DNA of 64,000 nt from Planctomycetota bacterium (GTDB taxonomy: Bacteria > Planctomycetota > OFTM77): assembly GCA_029260795.1 (NCBI GenBank), contig JAJDCO010000068.1:55821-119820 (forward strand), in the 5' to 3' direction. Under the pieces are notes generated by a model. That model worked only from the letters and a program-made list of their open reading frames with translations, did not search any database and had not been told where the DNA came from. Below, piece after piece: positions 36,925-47,500 of the stretch. The number at the start of each line of letters is the position of its first letter. Within the stretch, counting starts at the first letter, position 1. Made by a program: the position numbers and the translations under genes.

Positions 36925-37536
36925 ATGAAAAGCCTTTGGAAGAATGGTCTGTGCGTTTTGGCCGTCGTCGCCGCGACGGCTCTCGTCACCTCCCACGTCG
37001 TCGGTCAAGACGCTTCGCTCTCCGAGGACGACGCGATGGCCCAGATGATGGCCTTGGGGTCGCCGAGTGAGCATCACGAGAAGCTGAAGTCGATGGTGGG
37101 CGACTGGAACCTGACCCTCCGCTGGCGGATGGCCGAGGAAGCGCCTTGGACCGAGGAAACCATGAAGGCGACGTCCAAGCTCATCATGGGCGGCCGCTAC
37201 CTCGCGGAAGACGTCGGCGGCAAGATGGCGATGATGCCCGACCACGACTTCGAGGGCATGAGCCTCATGGGCTACGACAACTTCAAGAGGGAGTTCTTCT
37301 CCATCTGGATCGACAACACGAGCACCGGGTACTTCCTGGAGCGAGGCACGGCGAATAAGTCCAGCAAGGCCATCACGCTGACGGGCGAGAACCTCGATGC
37401 GATGGCTGGCCAGATGAAGGACACGAAGAGCGTCGTGACGATGATCGACAAGAGCTCGCGCAAGCTCGAGATGTTCTCGAGCGACGCCAACGGCAAGATG
37501 TGGAAGTCGATGGAGATCGACTACCGCCGCAAGTAA
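36925..37536 (+). CDS. Secreted DUF1579 family protein
   Basis: This 203-residue protein has a signal peptide (VLAVVAATALVTSHVVGQ) and a DUF1579 domain (HHEKLKSMVGDWNLTLRW, MGGRYLAEDVGG, EGMSLMGYDNFKREF). Start ATG at 36925 has GAGGA upstream. Its 3' end overlaps the convergent ABC permease gene by 16 bases. A cytosolic paralogue is at 33479. Ligand unknown. Confidence 0.88.
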   Translation: MKSLWKNGLCVLAVVAATALVTSHVVGQDASLSEDDAMAQMMALGSPSEHHEKLKSMVGDWNLTLRWRMAEEAPWTEETMKATSKLIMGGRYLAEDVGGKMAMMPDHDFEGMSLMGYDNFKREFFSIWIDNTSTGYFLERGTANKSSKAITLTGENLDAMAGQMKDTKSVVTMIDKSSRKLEMFSSDANGKMWKSMEIDYRRK

Positions 37537-39236
37537 GCCGAACGTGGAGAGCGCTCCGGTGCCGGCCGAGCCCGGGATCGGAGCGCCTGCCACGGCAGCG
37601 AGCGATAGGCGCGCAAGATCCCGAGCGCGCACAATGCCAGGATCGGAGCGACGAGCCACCCGCGCAGATCGGGTGCGATCGGCAGCGGCAGCGACCGCAG
37701 CGCCCAGTGCCCGAGGCCGAAGGTCGCCGGGATCACCATCAGCATCAAGCCGACCACGGCGGCGCTGCCAGAGCTTTGCGGTGACGCGGGCTCGGTGAAT
37801 GGCAACCGACGCCCGAAGATGTATGTCTCGAGGGCGGCGATCAAGAACGTGGCCGCTCCCGCCATCGCGATGTCCCCGAGCGCGCGAGCTCCCCAGATCG
37901 CCAGCACAAGCGTGCTCGCCACCGCGAAGAGCGGAAGGATGAAGCGCAGCAGGACGACCTTGAAGGCCGCCACCAGTGCGTCACCCGGGCCTCGCTGCGG
38001 ACCGATGAAGTGCACCCAGCCCGCCTCGGGGCGATCGGTCATGCGGAGCATCAGCACGCAACCGAGCAGTGCTAGGCAGGCGAAGTAGAGGAGCAAGAGA
38101 TGCTGGTCGGTGCCCGGTAGGCTGGACCAACCCTCCGAGAAGTCGTCGGATCCCGGGGCGAGGACGATCAGGAGCGGCGGGAAGATCAAGCTCATGATCA
38201 ACGAGGGATACACGCGAAGCTTGAAGGCCGCGTCGCGCCCGACCAACCGCCAGGTCCAGGCGAAGTAGGCCGCTTCGACGGGATTGCGCGTGAGTCGCCG
38301 CGCCCAGCGCTCGAGCCACCCGCTGTCTCGGCGAGCTCTCGGGAACGAGACCGCCTCGCTCAAGGCGGCCGGGCGGAAGAGTCGTGAGAGCCGTGCCGTT
38401 AGCGCGAACGCGATCGTGGGAATCGCCACACCGAGCAGCGCCATGGCCGTCGTGCGGTCCAAGCCGATACCTCCGAGTCGACTCAAGCTCGCCGCCCAGG
38501 CCGGCGGATAGAACCAAGGCCAAGTCGCCTCATGGAGTCCTCGGTCGGTGAGGACCGACACGCCGAGCAGCCTCGGCATGAGCTGGAAGCCGAAGAGGAA
38601 TGTCAACGTGGCCGCGATCTGGGACCACAAGAGGAACGAGCGGAGTCGCGCCGGGCTCAGGAGCCGCATGCCCAAGACATAGACCAGTGTCACGAGACCG
38701 AGGATCAGGCTCGCGTCGGCGATGAGTGCGAGCCCGAATCCGACGAAGCCGCGGACGCCGTCGCGCACCGTCCAGACCAACCAACCAAAGCCGCCCAGGG
38801 CGAGCACGATGGCACTCACGTAGTGGATGACGTGGAGGAGGCGAGCACCCAGGATCGTGCGAGCGGAGACGGGGCGATAGGCGAGGACCTCGACGTCGGT
38901 CGTGTCGAGCAGAACCGTCGAGAAGTCGGAGAGCAAGGCGAGCGCCAAGATCATCATCACGCCGGAGTGGAGCACGGTGAGCCCGGCATTCGCCGCCTCG
39001 TGAGTCGCGATGACGACTCCGAGAAGCAGGCCGACGAAGGTGTAGATCGCGAGCTGCCAGGCGAACCAGTTTCGGGGGCGATCATTGCGCACGGGTCCGA
39101 AGCTCGGCGGCACGCGACGTCGATCTGCGGTGAGCTTGGCCGCCACGATCGCTTCGAGCGCTCGTGCATCGATGTCCAGGGAGCGGAGGGGGCGCGCCGC
39201 CATGCGACAGCCGACGAGCAAGAGGCGATCGAGCAT
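37521..39236 (-). CDS. ABC transporter permease (multi-span)
   Basis: This 571-residue integral membrane protein has about twelve hydrophobic segments arranged as two halves, as in ABC-2-type permeases of bacterial exporters. It starts at ATG 39236, immediately after the ATPase stop, or at TTG 39242 overlapping it. It works with the adjacent ATPase. Substrate unknown. Confidence 0.85.
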   Translation of the reverse strand: MLDRLLLVGCRMAARPLRSLDIDARALEAIVAAKLTADRRRVPPSFGPVRNDRPRNWFAWQLAIYTFVGLLLGVVIATHEAANAGLTVLHSGVMMILALALLSDFSTVLLDTTDVEVLAYRPVSARTILGARLLHVIHYVSAIVLALGGFGWLVWTVRDGVRGFVGFGLALIADASLILGLVTLVYVLGMRLLSPARLRSFLLWSQIAATLTFLFGFQLMPRLLGVSVLTDRGLHEATWPWFYPPAWAASLSRLGGIGLDRTTAMALLGVAIPTIAFALTARLSRLFRPAALSEAVSFPRARRDSGWLERWARRLTRNPVEAAYFAWTWRLVGRDAAFKLRVYPSLIMSLIFPPLLIVLAPGSDDFSEGWSSLPGTDQHLLLLYFACLALLGCVLMLRMTDRPEAGWVHFIGPQRGPGDALVAAFKVVLLRFILPLFAVASTLVLAIWGARALGDIAMAGAATFLIAALETYIFGRRLPFTEPASPQSSGSAAVVGLMLMVIPATFGLGHWALRSLPLPIAPDLRGWLVAPILALCALGILRAYRSLPWQALRSRARPAPERSPRSAYLRR

Positions 39237-39238
39237 CC

Positions 39239-40018
39239 TCAAGGGCTCCGCAAGCGCGCGTCGAAGCGAGCGGCGAGGGCCGTCTGCTGACCTTCACTGG
39301 TGAGCTCGGTGAAGATGCGCTCGAGCGAGCGTCCGGTCTGCTGTGCCTGCAGATCTTCGAAGGTGCCGTCGGCCACGATCCGACCGTCCGCCAAGATCAC
39401 GATCCGGTCGCAGGTACGCTCGACCACGTCAAGCACGTGCGAGCAATAGAACACCGTCTTCCCGCGGTCCCGAAGCGCATGGAGGATCTCCTTCACGATC
39501 AGGGCCGTGTTCGCATCGAGACCCGAGAGCGGCTCGTCGAGAAAGAGAACCTGGGGATCGTGCACCAGGCCCGCCACCAGCAGCACTTTCTGGCGCATGC
39601 CCTTGGAGTACGTCTCGAGGCGCCGGCGCAGCTCGCCCGGCTCGAGGCCGAGTGTCTCCAGGAGATCGGTCGCCTTGGAGCGTGTCGCGCGCGCGTCGAG
39701 CTCGTGCAGCGCGGCGACGAGGTCGAGAAACTCCAAGGGCGTGAGCTGATCGTAGAGGGCGGCTTGCTCAGGCACGAATCCGATGTGTCGCTTCACCGCG
39801 AGCGGGTCCCGAGCCACATCATGACCGCAGACCTCCACCTCGCCCGTGAAGCCTTCGAGCATGCCCGCCAAGATGCGAACCGTGGTGGTCTTGCCCGCGC
39901 CATTCGGTCCGAGGTAGCCCAGGATCTGACCCGGTCCGACGGACAGGTCGACGCCCCGGAGGACCGGCTGATCGCGGTAGGCCATCTTCAAGTCGTGGAC
40001 GCGAATGACGGGATTCAT
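39239..40018 (-). CDS. ABC transporter ATPase
   Basis: This 259-residue ABC-2 type ATPase has Walker A GPNGAGKT, signature YSKGM, Walker B VLFLDEPLSGLD and H-loop in CSH. It is the first gene of a two-gene operon with the permease. The DrrA/NatA-like sequence suggests export of a small molecule or lipid. Confidence 0.93.
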   Translation of the reverse strand: MNPVIRVHDLKMAYRDQPVLRGVDLSVGPGQILGYLGPNGAGKTTTVRILAGMLEGFTGEVEVCGHDVARDPLAVKRHIGFVPEQAALYDQLTPLEFLDLVAALHELDARATRSKATDLLETLGLEPGELRRRLETYSKGMRQKVLLVAGLVHDPQVLFLDEPLSGLDANTALIVKEILHALRDRGKTVFYCSHVLDVVERTCDRIVILADGRIVADGTFEDLQAQQTGRSLERIFTELTSEGQQTALAARFDARLRSP

Positions 40019-40309
40019 CCGGACATGTTAGGCAGACGAGTCGGCACTGGCAACGGGGCGACACGGGTCGGTGTCTTACCCATGTCCCGCGTCCCACAAA
40101 CGTCCAACGCCCCCGGGACCGAGGTGCCCAGGTTCACCGTTCTGGATCGGATCGTGAAGTTTGCGGACGGTCGTGTGCTCGGAGGAGCTGCCGGGCTTCT
40201 CGGTGGCCGCGCGGGACGGGGTGTCTCCCACCCTCTGGTGGGGAGGCGAGGCCGTTGGTAATCTTCCCCCGAGTGGCCCTGGTCGTTGTCGCTTTGCAGG
40301 AGTATCGAG

Positions 40310-41299
40310 ATGTTCGCGATCATCGGATGCGTTCTGGCTTTGGTCGGCGGATGGCAGGATGAGACGGCGTTCCAACTCGAGGGTCACACCTCCGAGGTCG
40401 AGAGCGTCGTCGAATGCACGAAGGAAGGACATGTCGCTTCGGTCGATTGGGACGGGAAGCTGAGGATTTGGGATCTCGCCGAGCGCCGCAGCCTCCGCGA
40501 GATCGACGCGCATCCGGGCAAGATGATCAATGACCTCGACGCCGTGGTGGCTCGGGGTTGGGTGGCGACCGCCGGCGATGATGGCTTTGTGCGCGTGTGG
40601 GACGCGGCGAGCGGCTCCAAGCTTCATGAGCTGCGGCTCGCCGACTCGATCGTCAAGTGCATCGCCCTGTCACCGGACGGCAAGCTCGTCGCCTCTCGAC
40701 TCGGAGAATGGGGCGAAGGCATCGGCATCTGGGATCTGTCGAGCGGGCAGGTCGTGCAGGCTTGGAAGGAGATCGAAGAGAGCGCCGCCTGTTTGGACTT
40801 CGACTCGGAAGGGAAGCGCTTAGCGGCCGGTTGCTATGACGGACGAATCCGGGTCTGGAAGCTGGGAGAAGAGAAACCCGTCGCCGTGCTCGAGCTCGGC
40901 GACTTCAATGTGTACCGCGTCGCGTTCTCACCGGACGGCCGTCGGATCGCTGCGGCTTGCGGTGACCACGCCCTTTGGGTTTGGGACCTCGCCGAGAAGA
41001 AGCAGCGCTTGGCGGATCCCAAGAGCGGCAACCTGGAGAGTGGACACGGCATGTCGTCCGTGGCGTGGTCGCCGGATGGGCTCTGGTTGGTCTCCGGATC
41101 GACCGACAACACGGTGAGGGTCTGGTCTCTCGAGACCGGGAAAGAAGCCGCGCGTTGGGGAGGTCACGAGGAGTACGTCCACGGCGTGGGCTTCGCCGGT
41201 GGCGGGCGTTGGGTCGTGTCCGGCGGCGACGATGGCCGCATTCGGGTTCAGCCGGCCCCGCCGGCGATGCGGCGCGGGAACGGCAAAGCCAAAGGCTGA
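40310..41299 (+). CDS. WD40 repeat protein with N-terminal signal-like segment
   Basis: This 329-residue protein begins with a hydrophobic segment (MFAIIGCVLALVGG) and then consists of about seven WD40 blades (for example KLRIWDL, FVRVWDAASG, GIWDLSSG, RIRVWKLGEE, VWDLAEK, TVRVWSLETG). The start at 40310 has AGGAG upstream. Such propellers act as scaffolds; no partner is evident. Divergent from the ABC operon by about 290 bases containing no other gene. Confidence 0.88.
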   Translation: MFAIIGCVLALVGGWQDETAFQLEGHTSEVESVVECTKEGHVASVDWDGKLRIWDLAERRSLREIDAHPGKMINDLDAVVARGWVATAGDDGFVRVWDAASGSKLHELRLADSIVKCIALSPDGKLVASRLGEWGEGIGIWDLSSGQVVQAWKEIEESAACLDFDSEGKRLAAGCYDGRIRVWKLGEEKPVAVLELGDFNVYRVAFSPDGRRIAAACGDHALWVWDLAEKKQRLADPKSGNLESGHGMSSVAWSPDGLWLVSGSTDNTVRVWSLETGKEAARWGGHEEYVHGVGFAGGGRWVVSGGDDGRIRVQPAPPAMRRGNGKAKG

Positions 41300-41316
41300 T
41301 CTTTCGGAGCACGGAA

Positions 41317-41363
41317 AGGCGTCTGGTTTGCCCGGGGTCGGGCCTCGGGCAGCCCAGACGCCT
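41317..41363. terminator. Bidirectional terminator hairpin
   Basis: A perfect 10-bp stem AGGCGTCTGG (41317-41326) with CCAGACGCCT (41354-41363) contains an inner GCCCG/CGGGC stem. It lies between the WD40 gene and the convergent CBM9-like gene. Confidence 0.7.
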
Positions 41364-41370
41364 CACAGCC

Positions 41371-42612
41371 TCACAGTCCGCCGATGAGGATCGTCGTCGC
41401 GGGCGATACGGATCCCCAGATGCCGCCGGCGGTGTCGAGCGTGACCGACGAGGCGTAGAGCGTGAAGACGGGCACCGTCAACGAGCCGGCCGCGAGGAGC
41501 GGCGTCTCGAGTGTCTGCAGGATTCGATCCGTGCCCGGTCCTTGCACCGTACCGGAGAACAGTACCTGCAAGCCGAGGCCGAGCGTCGTGAAGATGTCGG
41601 CGGTGAGCGGGATCTGACAACCCCCGGAGCCGGGCAGCGGAATTCCGGCCGTCCCCGAGATGCTCAGGACGACCAAGCCGAAGTTGCCGATCTCGGAGGC
41701 ATCGAAGCCGCAGCCCGCGAACTGGGCGCCCTCGATCGTGAGCGACGGGTCGCCAGCCAAGTTGACGCCGGCCAATCCCGAGCCGCAGCGGGAGCTCGGC
41801 GGCGTGTCGAGCGTCATGATCGCGTAGGTCGAAGGATCGTCGAACACCGCCGTCGGCGGGTACAGGCCGAAGTTGGTCGACGAGAGCTTGTCGAAGACGT
41901 ACTGGCGGTAGTTGAGGACGTCGCCGGGCTCGGCATTGAGCGCACTGGCATTGTCCCGCAGATCGATCCGCACTTCGAGCGATGCGCGGCCCGAGGTGAC
42001 CCCGTGTACGCTGACCAGTCCGGCGGCCGGTTGCTCGTGGGGGAAGGACCCACACACGGCTGAGGAGGGTGCGCTGGACGACCACTGCCGGAAGATGTCG
42101 CCGCCGGCGTTCTTCAGGCTCTGCGAGATCCAGAAGTTTCCTTCCGCCGCGGCCGTCGTGTGAGGCGGCCCCTCACACGTGCCGCTCCATTGATCGTCGA
42201 GCAGGCCGACCGTGTCGGTTGCCGACGCATCGTCGAAGTAGATGCCGATCTCATGGGAGCTCGGGCTCACCAGATTGAAGTCGATCAGGCCGATGTACAG
42301 GTGGGTGCAGTCATTCAGGTACCAGGCCAGCACCGTGCCGTTCTGCAGGCGCGAGACGTCGATCGGTCCCCAGGCAAACTGGTCCCAGCCTTCGCCCCCG
42401 ACATTGATGTCGACGACGCCGTCGAGCGTCGGTCGGCGGCGTGCCCAGGCAGTGGAGATCTGGTACAGCGGATCGCTGGCTGTGCCGGGCTCGGGATTCA
42501 AGATGTCACCCGTCGTGGTATCCGCCGGTCGGCTCGGGATCGGCGGGGTCTGTGCGGACAGCGACCCGCAGAGCAAGCAAGCAAGCCACAAGGAAACCAA
42601 GAGACGGTCCAT
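41371..42612 (-). CDS. Secreted CBM9/DOMON-like protein
   Basis: This 413-residue protein has a signal peptide (LLVSLWLACLLCGSLSAQ) and an N-terminal domain with the CBM9-type pattern TLDGVVDINVGGEGWDQFAWG then YLNDCTHLYIGLIDFN, seen in carbohydrate- or haem-binding proteins. The C-terminal ~110 residues (QIPLTADIFTTLGLGLQ then LTVPVFTLYASSVTLD) resemble the tail of the lamin-tail protein at 29674-30651. The start at 42612 removes 13 upstream residues of the longer frame. Confidence 0.82.
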   Translation of the reverse strand: MDRLLVSLWLACLLCGSLSAQTPPIPSRPADTTTGDILNPEPGTASDPLYQISTAWARRRPTLDGVVDINVGGEGWDQFAWGPIDVSRLQNGTVLAWYLNDCTHLYIGLIDFNLVSPSSHEIGIYFDDASATDTVGLLDDQWSGTCEGPPHTTAAAEGNFWISQSLKNAGGDIFRQWSSSAPSSAVCGSFPHEQPAAGLVSVHGVTSGRASLEVRIDLRDNASALNAEPGDVLNYRQYVFDKLSSTNFGLYPPTAVFDDPSTYAIMTLDTPPSSRCGSGLAGVNLAGDPSLTIEGAQFAGCGFDASEIGNFGLVVLSISGTAGIPLPGSGGCQIPLTADIFTTLGLGLQVLFSGTVQGPGTDRILQTLETPLLAAGSLTVPVFTLYASSVTLDTAGGIWGSVSPATTILIGGL

Positions 42613-43043
42613 GTGGGTTCTCCGATGGAGCGAGTTGCAGGAGGAACGCATCCCATGACGGCCAGGTCGTCGGACTGCGGCAGGCGGGTGTAAGACGCTA
42701 GAGCCTAATTGGTTCGGATGGCCCGTGTCGAGGGGAAAATCGGGTGCCTCGGAGGCGTTCGTCGCGCGGGGCTTCTCGCAACCGCTCTCTCATTCAGGTC
42801 ATTCGAAGCCAGACCTCCCCGCCACCGTGCGACGGGTGAGAACAGCCGACTTGTCGGACTCCGTTCGGGTCTCTGTCTCACCGAGATGATCGGGCGCCGA
42901 ACGCGAACAAAGCGGTAAACCAAGCGGAGCCGCTGACGGCATTCGTCACGCGAGGTCGGTTGAAGTGAGCTCGCCGTGCGCGCTCGACGGCGTTCGCCAA
43001 GCGTGAGCGAGTCCGCGGTGTGCAAGCCACTCCAACGTGACCT
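42613..43043. other. Non-coding interval upstream of the CBM9-like gene
   Basis: About 430 bases with only short frames lacking homology. It holds the promoter of the minus-strand gene ending at 41371; no repeat of the families seen elsewhere and no strong hairpin were found. Confidence 0.4.
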
Positions 43044-44528
43044 CTACTCCAAGATCTCGCGCACGATGTGGGCTTCCTCCTCGACGCCGACGAGCTTCAC
43101 GCCGAGGCCCTGGTGCTTGACGCTCAGGCGGGACGCTTCGACTCCCAGGCAATGAAGGATCGTCGCGTTGAGGTCGCGGATGTGCACCGGGTCGCGGATG
43201 ACGTTGTACGAGAAGTCGTCCGTCTCTCCGTGCACGACGCCCCCCTGGATCCCGCCGCCGGCGAGCCACATCGAGAAGCAACGCGGATGGTGGTCGCGGC
43301 CGTAGCTGGTGCGCGTCAGCGCTCCTTGGCAGTAGACCGTGCGCCCGAACTCGCCGCCGCACGCCACGAGCGTCTCGTCGAGCAGGCCGCGCTGTTTCAG
43401 GTCCTGCACGAGCGCGGTCGAGGGCTGATCGATGTCGCGGCACTGGTTGCGAATGTCACCGGGGAGGTTGAAGTGCTGATCCCAGCCGCGATGGAAGAGT
43501 TGGACGAATCGCACGCCTCGCTCCATCATGCGCCGCGCCAGCAAGCAGCAGTTCGCGAAGGTGCCGGGCTTGGTGACGTCGGGGCCGTACATCGCCAGCG
43601 TGGCTTCCGACTCGTCCGAGATGTCGGCGAGTCCTGGGACCGAAGCCTGCATGCGGAACGCCATCTCGTACTGTGCGATGCGTGTCTGCGTCTCGGGATC
43701 GCCGACGGTCTCGTACTGCGCTTGATTGAGCTGCGAGAGCGCATCGAGCATGCGGCGTCGACTCGAGCGGTCGATGCCGTCCGGGTTCTCGAGGAACAGC
43801 ACCGGATCGCCTTGGGAGCGCAACGACACGCCCGAGAACTTGCTCGGTAGGACGCCGGCACCCCACAAGCGTTGATACAGCGCCTGCGCCTCCTTGCGAC
43901 CGGTCCAGCTCGGCGTCATCACCACGAAGGTCGGCAGGTCGTCGTTCTCGGAACCCAGCCCGTAGCTGATCCAGGATCCCAGGCTCGGCCAGCCCGGGAG
44001 CTGACGACCGGTGCAGATGTACGTGATCGCCGGATCGTGGTTGATCGCTTCCGTGGTCACCGAGCGCAAGATGGCGATGTCCTTCACCATCGTCGCCGTG
44101 TGCGGCAGGAGCTCGCTGACCCAGGCCCCTTCGCCGCCGTTGTCGTACTTCTTGAACTGGAACATCGAGGGGGCGATCGGGAACCGCGTCTGACCCGAGG
44201 TCATCGTCGTCAGGCGTTGCCCACGGCGGATCGACTCGGGCAAGTCGGTGTCGAAGAGCTCGTCGAGCCGCGGCTTGTAGTCGAGGGTGTCGATCTGCGC
44301 TGGCGCGCCGGCCAGGAACAGCGAAATCGCGCGCTTGGCCTTGGGGGCAAAGTGGGGCAGGCCCGGCAACCCGCGATGAACGACAACGTCGTCTCCGGTT
44401 GCTCGAGCGAGCCCGCCCAGGAGCCCGCCGGCCAACGTTCCGAGGGCCGCGCGGCCGAGCCCGAGCGCAGCGTCTCCGAAGAGCTGGCGACGCGTGCGCC
44501 GGCGAAGGTTCTCGTGAAGGGGATCCAT
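43044..44528 (-). CDS. DUF1501 family protein (sulfatase-like, exported)
   Basis: This 494-residue protein belongs to DUF1501, planctomycete-enriched proteins related to alkaline-phosphatase-like or sulfatase enzymes. The N-terminus [17 protein letters not shown] resembles a Tat signal. Family blocks include [51 protein letters not shown] and [15 protein letters not shown]. It is immediately downstream (19 bp) of the PSD1 gene, the usual planctomycete pairing, suggesting a shared role in degrading external carbon. Confidence 0.94.
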   Translation of the reverse strand: MDPLHENLRRRTRRQLFGDAALGLGRAALGTLAGGLLGGLARATGDDVVVHRGLPGLPHFAPKAKRAISLFLAGAPAQIDTLDYKPRLDELFDTDLPESIRRGQRLTTMTSGQTRFPIAPSMFQFKKYDNGGEGAWVSELLPHTATMVKDIAILRSVTTEAINHDPAITYICTGRQLPGWPSLGSWISYGLGSENDDLPTFVVMTPSWTGRKEAQALYQRLWGAGVLPSKFSGVSLRSQGDPVLFLENPDGIDRSSRRRMLDALSQLNQAQYETVGDPETQTRIAQYEMAFRMQASVPGLADISDESEATLAMYGPDVTKPGTFANCCLLARRMMERGVRFVQLFHRGWDQHFNLPGDIRNQCRDIDQPSTALVQDLKQRGLLDETLVACGGEFGRTVYCQGALTRTSYGRDHHPRCFSMWLAGGGIQGGVVHGETDDFSYNVIRDPVHIRDLNATILHCLGVEASRLSVKHQGLGVKLVGVEEEAHIVREILE

Positions 44529-44547
44529 CAGGGGAGGCTCCTCGGGT

Positions 44548-47500
44548 TCAGCTCTTGTTGATGACTTCGTCGAGGTTGAGGATGAGGTTTCCGACCAGCG
44601 TCCAAGTGGCGAGATCGATCACGTCCAGATCGGGCGCGAGTGGGCTCTCGCCGATCTCGACCAGCGAGCGAGCCTGGTCGGGAGACGACTCGAATGCCGC
44701 GTGCTCGGCCCGCGCAAACTCGACCAGAACGTCGAGCTCGTCTGCCCTCGGTGGGCGGCAGGTGGCGAGCTCGAAGGCGAGGGCGGCCCGCTCGCGATCG
44801 CTCGACGCCTCGCGCAAAAGGCGAGCGGCAAGAGCTCGCGCTGCCTCGATAAACTGCGGGTCGTTCATCAGGAGCAGTGCCTGCAGCGGCGTGTTGGTGC
44901 GCTCGCGCCGGACGCAGCACGCCTCGCGATTGGGTGCGTCGAAGGTCGCCATCTGAGGCGGGGGCGCCGTCCGCTTGACGAAGGTATACAGCGTGCGGCG
45001 ATGCACCTTGTCGGGACCCTGGTCCGCCGAGAAGCGCACGGTGTTCGAGCCGGAGTAGCCAACGGCGAACCAGAGACCGTCCGGCTGAGGTGGCTTGACG
45101 CTCGGGCCACCGAGGCGATTCACGAGTAGGCCGCTCACGGCGAGGGCTTGATCACGGATCATCTCGGCGTCGAGCCGGTAGCGGGGACCGCGCGCGAGCA
45201 GCCGGTTCTCGCGGTCGCGCGCCAGCAGCTCCGGCCGAAGTGCCGAGCTTTGACGGTAGGTGGCCGACATCACGAGCCGCTTCATCGTCTTCTTGATGTC
45301 CCACCCGTCGGCGATGAACTGCGTGGCCAGCCAGTCGAGGAGCTCGGGATGGCTCGGTGGCTCGCCCTGGTTGCCGAAGTCCTCGGAGGTCTTCACCAAG
45401 CCGACGCCGAACAAGCGCTGCCAGAATCGATTGACCGCGACGCGCGCCATCAACGGGTGTGAGGGGGAGGTGAGCCAGCGTGCCAGGCCGAGTCGGTTGC
45501 GAGCCAGGTCCTCGGGCATCGGCGGCAGGACGCGCGGGGTGGCACGCTCGACCGCCTTACCGCGGGCGTCGTACTGGCCGCGCTCGAGCACGAACGCTTC
45601 CCGCGCCTCGGCGCGCTCCCTCATGATCAACGTCGTCGGGATCTGCTTCTCGAGCGCCTCGCGCGCCTGATTCAGAGCGAGTACACGTGCCTCGAAGGGA
45701 GCCAGCGTCGTTCGCGAGTCGCCGTGAACGTAGCGAAGGTAGTAGCGCCGCAGCCTTCGGTGTTGGTCCTCATTCCGCGCACCGGCCGGGATGAGGGCGG
45801 CCTCGCGCACTGGCTTCGGGAGGCTATCGTCCGCGACGGCGAGATGCTCCCAAATGAGCTGCGACTGTCGGAAGCGCTCGTCGGGCGGTCCCCAGGTGTG
45901 GAGTCCGGCATGGTCCCAAGTGACGGTGCCACCGACCTGCGTGAAGGCCCAACCGTTCAGCATCTCTCCGGGCTTCAGACCGACCGATGCCAGGTCGACC
46001 TCTAGCCGCACCCACTCGCCGAGTGCCGGAAGATCGCCGGCTCGAAAATCGGCGCCGCCTCCGGCGCCTTCGCCGTGAGCGCCCACGCCCCAGCGGGCCC
46101 GATGACTCCAGTTCCCGTTGTTGAATTGCAGCTGGATGCCGCGCGGCGGGTCGTTCGGATCGAGCCACACGTGGGCGAAGAGCGTATCGCCTCGCTGGAG
46201 GCGCAACCGGTCGGCTTCGGTGAAGAAGTCCTGATGCAACCCGGGTCGCCCGGAGCGTCGCAGCGCCTTCTCACCGCGCAGCACCGGCCCGTCGGCCGCG
46301 GTGATCCATTGCCAGCTCCCGCCATCACCTTGCGGCTGAGCACCGGGCGGGAGCGCGTCGTCGATCCAGACGAAGTCTTCCGCCTCCTGCAGAACGCTCG
46401 ACTCGATGCCGATCGTGTCCCAGTAGCTGGTGCCGTCGAACTGCGTGAAGGCGACGCCATGGACGACCATGCCGGGTCGCAGCCCAACGTCGAGCGGATC
46501 GATCTCGAGTCGCGTCCACTCGCCGAGCGAGGGCAGGGGACCCTGATGGCGCCGCTCGGTCGAAGCGTCGCGCCCATAGCCGATCAGGTTCTCGCCCCAG
46601 AAGGCTCGATGGCGCCAGCCAGCATCGCCATCGCTGTTGTACTGGACCATGATCTCGCGCGGCGGGTTCTCCGGGTCGAGCCAGACCCAGGCGAACAGTC
46701 GATCGCCGAGTCCGATCCGCAGCTTTTGATCGGCGTTGCGGAAGAAGTGCTGCTGGTTGCCCTGGCTTTGTCGGCGCATCGCGCGCCGCCCGGAATGGAC
46801 CGGAGCCTGCGGCGCCTCGACCCACTCGATACCGTCGCCCTCGATGCGGGCACCGGCCGGCAATCCGTCGTCGATCCACACCGTCGTCTCGGTGTCGCCT
46901 TCGTCGCAGGGCAGCGTGGTCAAGGGATCGGCATACTCGATTCGATCGACCGCCTGCTCGATCTCGCCGTCGACGGTGGTGAGCTGCGCAGCGATCTCCG
47001 CTTGCCGCGCGAGCTGCTCGAGAGTCGGGACTGGGATCGCCGGCGCCGAGTTCTTGACGTTGCCGTCCATGGCCGAGCCGTCGAGGTTGTTGAAGAAGGC
47101 GAAGAGCTCGTAGAACTCCTTCTGGCTCACCGGGTCGAACTTGTGGTCGTGGCAGACGGCGCAGCCCAGCGTCAGGCCCATGAACACGGTGCCGGTCGTG
47201 CTCACCCTGTCGACGACGTTGCGGACGTAGACCTCTTCCAGGATCGAGCCGCCTTCATTGGTCGTGACGTGGCAGCGGTTGAAGCCGCTCGCGACCAGCT
47301 GATCGAGCGTTGGCTCTTCGAGTAGGTCGCCGGCGAGCTGCTCGAGCGCGAACTGGTCGTAGGGCATGTTCTCGTTGAAGGCGCGGACGACCCAGTCGCG
47401 GAAGGGCCACATCTCGCGGTAGTTGTCGAGGTGCAGCCCGTGCGTGTCTCCGTAGCGCGCTGCATCCAACCAGAAGCGCGCTTGATGCTCTCCGTGGCGC

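Noticed and set aside
42709..42918. Small plus-strand frame between the CBM9-like and DUF1501 genes
   Set aside because: No signal, domain or ribosome site; base composition is not distinct from surrounding spacer.
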